A DNA stretch of 12,461 bases from assembly GCA_024232355.1 (NCBI GenBank), contig JAAEPW010001363.1:1-12461 (forward strand). Direction: 5' to 3'. Source of the stretch: Chloroflexota bacterium. Lineage in GTDB: Bacteria; Chloroflexota; Anaerolineae; B4-G1. Shown here piece by piece: positions 5,605 through 12,461 of this stretch. The position numbers and the translations under genes were made by a program. Every line of letters begins with the position of its first letter. The first letter of the stretch is position 1. The notes under the pieces are model-generated. The model worked only from the letters and a program-made list of their open reading frames with translations. It ran no database searches and was not told the origin of the DNA.

Positions 5605-6666
5605 ATGGCGATCTATCATCTCAGGGCCACGATGATCTCCCGCTCCGCCGGGCGCAGCGCCACGGCGGCGGCAGCGTACCGCAGCGCTGAGCTGATCGTG
5701 GATCAGCGCACCGGCCTCGCCTTCGACTACCGCGCGCGCGGCGGGGTCGATCACGTCGAGACCCTCGCGCCTGCGGATGCCCCGACCTGGGTGCAGGACC
5801 GTGCGACGCTGTGGAACGCGGTGGAGCTGGCCGAGACGCGCAAGAACAGCCAGGTCGCCCGCGAGGTCAGGGTAGCCTTACCCTGCGAGCTGGACGCCAC
5901 GCAGCGGCTGCAGCTCGTCCGCGACTTCTGCCAGCGCGAATTCGTGGACCGGGGCATGGTGGCGGATATCGCCCTGCACGCCCCCGGGCGCGAGGGGGAC
6001 GAGCGCAACCACCATGCCCATATCCTGCTGACCACCCGGGAGATCGGTCCCGAGGGGTTCACCACCAAGAACCGGGACTGGAACGCCAAGGAGCTGCTAG
6101 AGGGCTGGCGGGAGGCCTGGGCCCGGGACACCAACCACGCTCTGGAGCGCTGTGGCACTCATGAGCGCGTCGATCACCGGACGCTGGAGGCGCAGCGCGT
6201 CGAGGCCCAGGAGCGCGCCCGGGAGGCCCGGGAGCGCGGCGACGAGGCCGAAGCGCTGCGCGAGACGGTCCGGGCCGTCTCGCTGGACCGTCAGCCCCTG
6301 CCGCAGCTTTCCGCCGGGGCGTGGCAGCTCAAGGAGCGCGGCATCGAGGTCGCGGCTGTGCAGGTCTGGCGCGAGATCAAAGAACAGGCCGTCGAGGTGG
6401 CACGCGTGGCGCAGGAGCTGGCCGAGAAGGCTCGCACCTGGCTGGAGCGCGTCACGGAACGGGCGGCGGAACAGGTGCGGGACGTGGTGGAGCGGGTCAC
6501 GCCTGCCGATGCCTCAGCCGCCGCAGAGGGGCTGGCACGGGATCTCGAGGTCGAGCGCCGGCAGGAGGCGCAGCGCGAGGCTGCTGAGCGTGAGGCGCGG
6601 AAACGCGTGCAGGAGCAGGAGCGCCGTGCCCATGAGCGCGACAGGGGAGACGATCATGGGTGGTGA
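5605..6666 (+). CDS. mobA: MobA/MobL-family relaxase (MOBQ), complete
   Basis: 353 residues. The start is the ATG at 5605 (MAIYHLRATMISRSAGRSAT); the open frame runs further upstream but is antisense to mobC and crosses oriT. The N-terminus aligns with RSF1010 MobA, and Tyr25 falls where that relaxase has its nicking tyrosine (AAAAYRSAE here). The metal-binding motif is NHHAHILLTT, with the His cluster at 136-139, and NRDWNAKELLEGWREAWARD follows as usual for MobA/MobL. From about residue 185 the protein is a long charged helical tail rich in Glu, Arg, Ala and Gln. It would cut oriT, bind the 5' end and lead the strand through a type IV secretion channel supplied by a helper. No RBS is strong. 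No primase domain follows, unlike in RSF1010. The tail duplicates 1-447 but lacks a 12-residue insertion. Only the nucleotide-level divergence distinguishes the two copies. Confidence 0.92.
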   Translation: MAIYHLRATMISRSAGRSATAAAAYRSAELIVDQRTGLAFDYRARGGVDHVETLAPADAPTWVQDRATLWNAVELAETRKNSQVAREVRVALPCELDATQRLQLVRDFCQREFVDRGMVADIALHAPGREGDERNHHAHILLTTREIGPEGFTTKNRDWNAKELLEGWREAWARDTNHALERCGTHERVDHRTLEAQRVEAQERAREARERGDEAEALRETVRAVSLDRQPLPQLSAGAWQLKERGIEVAAVQVWREIKEQAVEVARVAQELAEKARTWLERVTERAAEQVRDVVERVTPADASAAAEGLARDLEVERRQEAQREAAEREARKRVQEQERRAHERDRGDDHGW

Positions 6667-6823
6667 GTGGTGATTGAGGGGCCTCTCAAACTTACCACTT
6701 TGCGTTTAGGTTGAAGGGAGCAAAATTAAGTAATAGGCGACGCTGCTTCAAGCATGCTGCGGACATCGACCGGACATTCTGGCATAGCCATGGAGGCTTA
6801 GGTATATGCCTGAGCACGTGCTT

Positions 6824-6949
6824 ATGTCTGAGATTGAGATCATCACCGATGGCGGCCGTGGGCGCCGCTGGACTGCTGCCGAAAAGCTGCGCATCGTCGA
6901 GGAGACGCTGGAGGATCACGCCAGCATTTCCATCGTTGCGCGGCGCAAT
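6824..6949 (+). pseudogene. Truncated IS3/IS66-type transposase OrfA
   Basis: From the ATG at 6824 (an in-frame ATG at 6806 is also possible), MSEIEIITDGGRGRRWTAAE followed by KLRIVEETLEDHASISIVAR is the N-terminal helix-turn-helix of a two-frame IS transposase OrfA of the IS3 or IS66 type; reading alone cannot separate the two. The match stops at VARRN (codon 42), where the usual continuation (GVxPNxLYxWRR) is replaced by sequence belonging to an antisense IS5-type fragment. No terminal inverted repeats are recognised in 6667-6823, which contains no other gene. Confidence 0.75.
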
Positions 6950-7196
6950 AGGGAATGTTCACCGAAAGGGTCTTCTGGCGGCGGCTCAACGTGCTGAAAT
7001 CGAGCACAGACCAGTCGAGCCCAGCCAGCTTCAGCAGGCTTGTGACGAACGCCGTTGTATGCCGAAGCGCCATCCCAAAGAGGACTTTGATCGTCCGGCA
7101 CATCTAAATGGCTGCAGCGCTGTAGGTCTGCTGGCGGCCACGCCTCCCTAAGGGCGCGGCTTCCCACCTCATTGCCGGATCAAACCAGACTTAACT
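6946..7196 (-). pseudogene. IS5-type transposase fragment with internal stop
   Basis: On the minus strand from about 7196, one frame reads VWFDPAMRWEAAPLGRRGRQ, then QTYSAAAI, a TAG stop where the family has Gln, then MCRTIKVLFGMALRHTTAFV and TSLLKLAGLDWSVLDFSTLS, ending at TLSVNIPY near 6950. This is the DDE-transposase N-terminal region of IS5-like elements. The start upstream of VWFDP is frame-broken and the catalytic DDE part is missing beyond the junction with the OrfA fragment. It is inactive. The TAG at about 7104-7106 is one base from CAG. Confidence 0.8.
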
Positions 7197-7343
7197 CCTT
7201 AACCAGCCGCAAGGTATTAAATTAAGTTAAATAATCAGTGATTACTAGCTGGATGGCAGTGCAGGTTATTGAAGCAGATGGCTAATTGCACAGGCTGCGT
7301 CAAAAAATTGCGTTCGCACTATCGGAGAAATAAAGTCAAGAAA

Positions 7344-7382
7344 TTATGACATTACAGCAAATATTTTACTGTAATGTCATAA
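7344..7382 (-). terminator. Inverted repeat ending the sulfotransferase/glycosyltransferase operon
   Basis: TTATGACATTACAG (7344-7357) and CTGTAATGTCATAA (7369-7382) are a perfect 14-bp inverted repeat with an 11-base loop. It starts immediately after the GT4 stop codon and on the minus strand is followed by a T-rich run (TTTCTTGACTTTATTT). It is a probable intrinsic terminator, though its low GC content also fits a protein-binding site. Confidence 0.6.
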
Positions 7383-8567
7383 CTATTTTGATAAGTTTAT
7401 TATATCCTCCCATTGTCTAATTACCGTATCAGGTGAGTATATCTCAACGGAGCTAGGGCAAGCAGCCGATAGACGATCTCTAAGAGAAGAATCTGATATT
7501 ATCTTATGTAAGCACGTCGCTAGATCATGTACCCTATCATTTGTTCCAGAAAGAAGGCCGTTAATATTATTCGTTACCAAATGGTTCAGCCCACTACAGT
7601 CTTCAAAACCAACAACGGGTGTACCGGCAGCCAATGCTTCACAGACTGAAAGAGGGAAGCCTTCGTAGCTGGCGGGATGTAATAGAACAGAAGATGTACC
7701 TACTCGCTCCACAGCGTCTGCTCTATGGCCCATAAAGCGAACTCGCCCTACATTGTTTTTTGCAACTAACAACTCTAACTCTTTTCGAAGGCTCCCTTCT
7801 CCGAAAATTTCCAACGACCAGTTGGGAAATTTGTCTTGAACCGCTTTCCAAGCCAGAATGGCGAGATCGTGTCTTTTGACATGTTCTAAACGGCCAGAAA
7901 CGGAAATGACTTTTCTGCGAGCTGATGTTGGGACAATTCTATCTGCTGGCGTCACCGCATTTGGAAGAACGATAATTTTTTCTGGGTCGAAGCTATAATA
8001 TGATGCATATTCGGGAAGAAGCACGCACACTTTATCAATTTTGGATAAGCAGCTGAGCCGACGTTGTTGATCGATGCGACTCGGATCCCACCGGAGAGCA
8101 TTCTCATAGTCTTGAGACGGGGCATTGTGGGTTGATGCGATCTTTAGAAGATTGTAGCTAACTTCCGCATAAGCCAGGGCCTTTATCGCAGGGGGCATGA
8201 ATGCGATTGCCACGTCCGGGCGGTTTGCCTCTAAGTGCCGGCCAAGGCGTCTCCAAAAGGAGCCATGGCGATTTAACCAAGATAGTCGGGCCAATCCCGG
8301 AAATGAATGAGCTGTATTAAGTGCCTTTCTTATGGGTTGGATGGATTTCTTGAATTTACTTCTTTGATGCGGTCGCAAGTTATTAACAATGAGCCCTGGC
8401 TCTAAAGGGTACGCAGGGGCTTTGCCTCGATATTCATGAGTTATAATCTCTACCTCATACCCTCGACGAACTAGCGCATTTGCAACGTCTATAAGGACGC
8501 GCTCAGCACCTCCACCTCGTTGCGCCAATTTCTCTATAACAAAAGAAATTCTCTTTTTTCTAGTCAT
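7383..8567 (-). CDS. Glycosyltransferase family 4 (GT-B fold)
   Basis: 394 residues from the ATG at 8567 (MTRKKRISFVIEKLAQRGGG), which has AGGT about eight bases upstream. An in-frame ATG at 8591 has no such site. The N-terminal half carries the GGGAERVLIDVANAL acceptor-side loop typical of GT4 enzymes. The C-terminal half has VSGRLEHVKRHDLAILAW near 223-240 and PASYEGFPLSVCEALAAGTP with the EX7E pair at about Glu302 and Glu310, which binds the nucleotide-sugar donor with retention of configuration. The donor and acceptor cannot be read from sequence. It probably works at the inner face of the membrane on a lipid-linked or growing polysaccharide. It is the last gene of the operon, overlapping the unknown gene by eight bases, and is visibly AT-rich compared with the GC-rich mob and ugd genes. 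Family call firm. Confidence 0.92.
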   Translation of the reverse strand: MTRKKRISFVIEKLAQRGGGAERVLIDVANALVRRGYEVEIITHEYRGKAPAYPLEPGLIVNNLRPHQRSKFKKSIQPIRKALNTAHSFPGLARLSWLNRHGSFWRRLGRHLEANRPDVAIAFMPPAIKALAYAEVSYNLLKIASTHNAPSQDYENALRWDPSRIDQQRRLSCLSKIDKVCVLLPEYASYYSFDPEKIIVLPNAVTPADRIVPTSARRKVISVSGRLEHVKRHDLAILAWKAVQDKFPNWSLEIFGEGSLRKELELLVAKNNVGRVRFMGHRADAVERVGTSSVLLHPASYEGFPLSVCEALAAGTPVVGFEDCSGLNHLVTNNINGLLSGTNDRVHDLATCLHKIISDSSLRDRLSAACPSSVEIYSPDTVIRQWEDIINLSK

Positions 8568-9291
8568 TGATGTTACCTGCATATCGTTCATTAGCCGTTA
8601 AAGAAATTCGCAGTGCTAAGGTATTTAGGCTGTTTTCATCTTTGGGGCTGAGTACAAAGCCATTGTCTCTAAGCCCTTCAATGTAACTGTTCACCAAGTC
8701 TGCACACGAAGTTTCCCGAACTGGCTCAATATCCACATCCGCAAGTGCTGCGGCGACTTTGTTGCATAAGTTACAAAGCAGTTTGTTCCTTTGAATGAAA
8801 GATACTAATTGCTGAGATCTCGAAATTGGACCATGATATACAATATTATTATCTTGAGATATTGTCTCAATGAAGGCAAGAGCTTCTGTAGTGCGATGCA
8901 CGTCGGCGCCTAAATCAATTGAAGTTATTTTGTAGACTATTCTTACACCGTAGCTTTTAGCATAAGCCGAAATTTGGCTTAGACACTTACTTGCAGCTGA
9001 CGGCGTCGGAATTCCGTGGGTATGGCGGTCGCTAAGATAAATAACTATAAGTGCCTCATCATCCCAACCAGAAGCCACAGCTAACTCGCGTCCTATAGAA
9101 GCGGCCTCATTAGGATCACTCACTATCTGTAGGTTGTGTTGATCACTCGAATCTTTCCAGGGGAGATAAAATGTCTTTGTTTTGGAATTAATCGACTCGG
9201 CGATTAATTCTGGAGGAATTGGTTTCCCGTTGAAGGTATTTCCAGAAATAACGGCAACGTGAACTATGAGTGTGTCTGGTTCGGAAGTCAT
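8560..9291 (-). CDS. Protein of unknown function in the sulfotransferase/glycosyltransferase operon
   Basis: 243 residues from the ATG at 9291, overlapping the GT2 stop by ATGA. I do not recognise the family. No signal peptide or membrane helix is seen. The first 100 residues contain short hydrophobic strands, such as LIVHVAVISGN at about 8-18 and ALIVIYLSDRHTHG at about 79-92, alternating with helices; the region at 97-130 (SAASKCLSQISAYAKSYGVR then IVYKITSID) looks like an alpha/beta unit. The C-terminal third is helical, with LLCNLCNKV and a final LALRISLTANERY. His-rich DRHTH could be catalytic or metal-binding, but this is only a guess. Being held in translational coupling between two glycosyltransferases, it is likely to act in the same polysaccharide pathway, for example as a modifying enzyme or partner protein. 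A divergent glycosyltransferase-like fold is one alternative. Confidence 0.8.
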   Translation of the reverse strand: MTSEPDTLIVHVAVISGNTFNGKPIPPELIAESINSKTKTFYLPWKDSSDQHNLQIVSDPNEAASIGRELAVASGWDDEALIVIYLSDRHTHGIPTPSAASKCLSQISAYAKSYGVRIVYKITSIDLGADVHRTTEALAFIETISQDNNIVYHGPISRSQQLVSFIQRNKLLCNLCNKVAAALADVDIEPVRETSCADLVNSYIEGLRDNGFVLSPKDENSLNTLALRISLTANERYAGNIND

Positions 9292-10211
9292 GAAGTGAGC
9301 CTGTCGATGATTTTTCTTACTATTTGCTTACTTGTTGTGACAGGCTTTACCGTTAAGCCTAAAAGTTCGTACTTTATCCTCAGGCTCCTGTCCCCATTGT
9401 TCATCGAAAACCGCGCTGCTAATTTAGCGGCTTTATAATTTAGGTCTTTTGAGAACGTCCTTGGATATTGGATAATCTGTGGAGTATTCTTCCTTATAAT
9501 TGTACTGTAAGCTGCATATACCTCATTCGCATTTCTGCCAATATCGTTCTTGTAATATGTCGCTAGGCCCACGTTTGTTCTTGGCTTAAGGATTTTTCCA
9601 CCTCCACGCACGAATCTTACAAAGTAATCAAGATCCTGAAGCCGGGTTAATCTCTCATCGAAATATCCAACACGAGTAAAAGACTCCCTGGTACCAAGTA
9701 GTGTCCAGAGATAGGCTCTAAGCCGTTCTCCTGACATGAGATTTTTAAATTGGTCACCGGAGATGTCTTGCACAACTCGCCGACTGTCTAGATTCCCTTC
9801 TATCCAAGTATAATCACAGGTGATCCACGTCTCTTGGAGATTTCGCCCCCCATAATGCATTTGGGAGAGATAATCGAATTGACATTGCAACTTTGTGCGT
9901 TCCCACGTGTCGCCAGCATCTAACCAAGCTATATGTGATGCATCTGCGGCATCGAGAAGTTCATTTCTTGTATATGGCCTTCCTTTATTTTTATCCCTTC
10001 GTAGGATTAACGCTTGATGTTTACTTAATCTCTGGAAGTCCTGGCAGTGTGATTGCAATTGGTCAAAATTTTCGCGATCCGATCCATCATCTGCCACGAT
10101 GACACGAAGGCGACCTTTCCATTCTTGGTCAATAATTGATAGCAAAGATAGGTGAAGCCCGTTGGGGTCTTGGTAATGCGGAACGAGAACATCTAGGGTA
10201 GGCTTTTTCAA
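9288..10211 (-). CDS. Glycosyltransferase family 2 (GT-A fold)
   Basis: 307 residues. The start is TTG at 10211, overlapping the sulfotransferase stop as TTGA and preceded by AGGAGA at a seven-base spacing; no ATG lies near. The N-terminus MKKPTLDVLVPHYQDPNGLH, VADDGSD at 39-45, NKGRPYTRNELLDAADASHI at 75-94 and LDAGDTW at 97-103 are the GT2 nucleotide-binding and metal-binding (DXD-type) elements; QDLDYFVRFVRGG at 192-204 holds the likely catalytic acidic residue. The remaining 100 residues are basic and helical and lack a transmembrane segment, so this is a soluble inverting transferase rather than a processive synthase. It would add a sugar to a polysaccharide repeat unit or a lipid-linked acceptor; donor and acceptor are not predictable. 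Family call firm. Confidence 0.92.
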   Translation of the reverse strand: MKKPTLDVLVPHYQDPNGLHLSLLSIIDQEWKGRLRVIVADDGSDRENFDQLQSHCQDFQRLSKHQALILRRDKNKGRPYTRNELLDAADASHIAWLDAGDTWERTKLQCQFDYLSQMHYGGRNLQETWITCDYTWIEGNLDSRRVVQDISGDQFKNLMSGERLRAYLWTLLGTRESFTRVGYFDERLTRLQDLDYFVRFVRGGGKILKPRTNVGLATYYKNDIGRNANEVYAAYSTIIRKNTPQIIQYPRTFSKDLNYKAAKLAARFSMNNGDRSLRIKYELLGLTVKPVTTSKQIVRKIIDRLTS

Positions 10212-11080
10212 CTATCTTCTCCTATAACTATATCATGGTAAGGCGGCACCCATTTGGATAGTGACAATGCGGCGTGGTGGGATAGCTTTTCAATTAGAAG
10301 CCCTGGGCCATTATCGAGAAACTTCGTCAGTAATTCTTGGTCCTTGGATTTTATACATTCGTAGAGCTGCAAGGCAGCTTCTTCAATGTAATTGTTAGCA
10401 GTGCTCTCGCTTCTATTTCTCCAGAGACGTACATCTACAAAACCACTTATATTTTCCATCTCTTCGTTCGTAAGTTTTTCAATGCCTTGAACAAAAAACT
10501 TTATCGATGCCGCAGTTTCGAGGGGATCGGCCATGAGCTTTGCATAATCTACCCACAATCTTTCAGATCCATGGGAACTCCTTAGAAACGTCATTGTATG
10601 GGCCATCCACATTAAGCAAGCTGACGCTTTGTCAGTGCCATCCCGTTTGTTTAGTGACGCTGATACTTCTATGGGATTGCGGATGCACATTGTATACCGA
10701 ACGTCATGATTTAATGATTTCGCGCCGGCGTCCCATAGTTTTGAGGTTATGCAAAGACGCGGATCTTTTATCCCAAATAAACTATTATTTCGTGACAAAT
10801 CATTCAAGACTTTTCTAATCCGGATTTCTGCTAGTTTTGCGGGTATTCCGGTCTCCCACCCATTTGGAAGGGGCGATGCTAGTTTACGGCCATAGTTGTT
10901 ATGACGAAGCAACTGCTCGTTTATGGACACTCCGCGACGATCTTCGAAATAGCCTTTAGGGTTCGCATCGCGGGGTCCTATAAGATTATTTCCCAAATGT
11001 ACGCCGACGAATTGGGAGATCGCGGCGCACAACGAAGTTCCACTTCTATCCATCCCGGATATAATATTTAAAGTGCCCAT
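10208..11080 (-). CDS. PAPS-dependent sulfotransferase family protein
   Basis: 290 residues from the ATG at 11080 with AAGGA seven bases upstream. The P-loop-like GMDRSGTSL at 9-17 fits the 5'-phosphosulfate-binding loop of sulfotransferases. KDPRLC at 105-110 and RNPIEVSASLNKR at 134-146 are the further hallmarks, the latter being the 3'-phosphate-binding strand-helix with Arg134 and Ser140. Such enzymes move sulfate from PAPS to a hydroxyl or amine of a carbohydrate. With two glycosyltransferases behind it, the likely acceptor is a surface polysaccharide, though related proteins of this class also occur with other substrates. It is the first gene of the operon; the promoter should lie in 11081-11180, but I see only a weak TTGACT-like -35 there. 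AT-rich relative to ugd. PAPS synthesis genes are not in the window. Confidence 0.88.
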   Translation of the reverse strand: MGTLNIISGMDRSGTSLCAAISQFVGVHLGNNLIGPRDANPKGYFEDRRGVSINEQLLRHNNYGRKLASPLPNGWETGIPAKLAEIRIRKVLNDLSRNNSLFGIKDPRLCITSKLWDAGAKSLNHDVRYTMCIRNPIEVSASLNKRDGTDKASACLMWMAHTMTFLRSSHGSERLWVDYAKLMADPLETAASIKFFVQGIEKLTNEEMENISGFVDVRLWRNRSESTANNYIEEAALQLYECIKSKDQELLTKFLDNGPGLLIEKLSHHAALSLSKWVPPYHDIVIGEDS

Positions 11081-11348
11081 TGCGTTTCCTTTTTATTTTT
11101 AGGTTTTTTCATGTTGCAACTTGAGATTCGGCGTCGCGGGGATTTAGTCAATATTTTGCTGTTCCAATACAGCTAGTTGTGGTGTCGCTGCAAGCACTGC
11201 GGCATTCATGGTCCGCGCATACGTTCTCGTCGTACTGGTCACCATGGCCTAAGAGAGTTTGTCCGTTCTATGGGTTCTGCCAGATTGCAGCTGTTGGTCC
11301 GGGCACATATAGAACCGAGGGTGCTGTACTAGAGCGAGAAATTCGAAG
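11081..11348. promoter_or_regulatory. Divergent intergenic region between sulfotransferase and ugd
   Basis: 268 bp. It should hold the promoters of both the minus-strand operon and the plus-strand ugd. A TTGACT on the minus strand near 11147-11152 is a weak -35 candidate. A 51-codon plus-strand frame at 11177-11332 contains WCRCKHCG, but I do not call it as a gene. Composition shifts from AT-rich to GC-rich across the region, marking the edge of the acquired cassette. Confidence 0.4.
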
Positions 11349-12461
11349 TTGGGTAAGATCATCGCCGTCGCGGGCATCGGCTATGTCGGCCTGTCCAATG
11401 CCGTCCTGCTGGCCGCGCGCAACACCGTTCGCGCGCTGGACGTGGACGCGGGGCGCGTGGCCATGCTGAACGACCGGCGCTGTCCGATCATCGACGAGGA
11501 CATCGCCCACCACCTGGCCACACAGGACCTGGACCTGACCGCGACGACCGACCCGGCGGCGGCCTATGCGGGGGCTGACTTCGTGATCGTGGCGACGCCC
11601 ACCGATTATGATCCGGTCACCAACTACTTCAACACCTCCAGCGTCGAGGACGTGATCCGGGATGTCACGCGGCTGGCGCCGCAGGCGGTGATCGTGGTCA
11701 AGTCGACGGTTCCGGTGGGATTTACCCGAGACGTTCGCGCCCGGCTTGGCACGGAGCAGGTGATCTTCAGCCCCGAATTCCTGCGTGAAGGGCGCGCGCT
11801 GCACGATAACCTGCACCCCTCCCGCATCGTGGTGGGCGAGGACAGCGCCCGCGGCCGGGCCTTTGCCGACCTGCTGGCCGAGGCGGCGCTGGACGACGAC
11901 GTGCCGGTCCTGCTGACCGGCTCGACCGAGGCAGAGGCGATCAAGCTGTTCGCGAACACCTATCTTGCCCTGCGCGTGGCCTATTTCAACGAGCTGGACA
12001 GCTATGCCCTGTCGCTTGGCTTGGACAGCCGCCAGATCATCCAAGGTGTCGGGCTGGATCCGCGCATCGGCGCCCATTACAACAACCCGTCCTTCGGCTA
12101 TGGCGGCTACTGCCTGCCCAAGGACAGCAAGCAGCTGTTGGCGAACTACAACGACGTGCCCCAGAACCTGATCGCCGCGGTGGTCGAGGCGAACCGGACC
12201 CGCAAGGACGTGATCGCCGATGCCATCCTGGCGCGCAGGCCGCAGGTGGTGGGCATCCATCGCCTGGTGATGAAGGCCGGGTCCGACAATTTCCGCCAAT
12301 CCGCCGTCCAAGGCGTCATGAAGCGGCTGAAGGCCAAGGGGCTGGAGGTTGTGGTCTTTGAACCCGCCCTTCCCGACGCGCGGTTCTTCGGGTCCGAGGT
12401 GATCCGCGACCTGGCCGCGTTCAAGGCGCGCGCCGACCTGATCGTGGCGAACCGGCTGACC
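11349..12461 (+). CDS. ugd: UDP-glucose 6-dehydrogenase, truncated at the right window edge
   Basis: 371 codons are visible without a stop; the family's short form is about 388 residues, so only the last few are missing. It oxidises UDP-glucose twice with NAD+ to UDP-glucuronate, a precursor for acidic capsule and exopolysaccharide. Seen: the NAD-binding loop [14 protein letters not shown] at 9-22, STVPVGFT in the second strand-turn, SPEFLREG at about 141-148, the catalytic region [15 protein letters not shown] with Cys255, and [14 protein letters not shown] near the C-terminal domain. The start is a TTG at 11349; no in-frame ATG or GTG lies between it and the upstream TAG at 11310, and it puts the Rossmann loop at the normal place. 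Its ribosome-binding site is weak. Strongly GC-rich, unlike the neighbouring operon, so probably the older gene of the host replicon. Confidence 0.92.
   Translation, partial: MGKIIAVAGIGYVGLSNAVLLAARNTVRALDVDAGRVAMLNDRRCPIIDEDIAHHLATQDLDLTATTDPAAAYAGADFVIVATPTDYDPVTNYFNTSSVEDVIRDVTRLAPQAVIVVKSTVPVGFTRDVRARLGTEQVIFSPEFLREGRALHDNLHPSRIVVGEDSARGRAFADLLAEAALDDDVPVLLTGSTEAEAIKLFANTYLALRVAYFNELDSYALSLGLDSRQIIQGVGLDPRIGAHYNNPSFGYGGYCLPKDSKQLLANYNDVPQNLIAAVVEANRTRKDVIADAILARRPQVVGIHRLVMKAGSDNFRQSAVQGVMKRLKAKGLEVVVFEPALPDARFFGSEVIRDLAAFKARADLIVANRLT

Noticed and set aside
11268..12311. Long minus-strand open frame opposite ugd
   Set aside because: It is antisense to a well-supported UDP-glucose dehydrogenase with all motifs; its Val/Asp/His/Gln-rich product is typical of a shadow frame in GC-rich DNA.

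Overview
The window reads as a small mobilizable plasmid of an alphaproteobacterium, sitting inside or fused to a larger replicon that carries surface-polysaccharide genes. GC-rich backbone coding, a RepL-like initiator, a MOBQ-type relaxase and a GC-rich UDP-glucose dehydrogenase point to the Rhodobacteraceae (Paracoccus-like). This is judged by family recognition and composition only; no search was run.

Left part, 1-6666, plasmid-like. It opens with the 3' end of one mobA (1-447). A minus-strand set follows: a P63C-domain gene, a broken remnant of an MmeI-type DNA methyltransferase tail, a helix-turn-helix/coiled-coil protein and a RepL-like initiator. The rep gene is preceded by palindromic 25-bp-period iterons and an AT-rich stretch, the likely oriV. 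About 700 bp without a gene, rich in hairpins and palindromes, leads to a plus-strand Bro-N antirepressor-type gene and a terminator. Then comes a mobilization module: a membrane-anchored accessory protein and a TraD/MobC-like protein overlapping by ATGA on the minus strand, an oriT-like inverted repeat, and a complete divergent mobA (5605-6666). The tail of this mobA is homologous, at about 90% by eye, to the partial mobA at the left edge. The 6,255-bp interval between the two contains rep, oriV, oriT and mob. That is the layout expected if a small plasmid entered a resident mob-carrying replicon by a single crossover in mobA, or of a plasmid cointegrate.

Middle, 6667-7382: insertion-sequence debris. 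An IS3/IS66-type OrfA fragment is fused directly to an antisense IS5-type transposase fragment carrying an in-frame stop.

Right part, 7383-11080: a visibly AT-richer minus-strand operon reading sulfotransferase, GT2 glycosyltransferase, a protein of unknown function, GT4 glycosyltransferase. The genes overlap by 4, 4 and 8 bases and end in a strong inverted repeat. Divergent from it is a GC-rich UDP-glucose 6-dehydrogenase gene (11349 to the right edge, truncated), which would supply UDP-glucuronate. Together these suggest a laterally acquired cassette for making or sulfating a capsule or exopolysaccharide.
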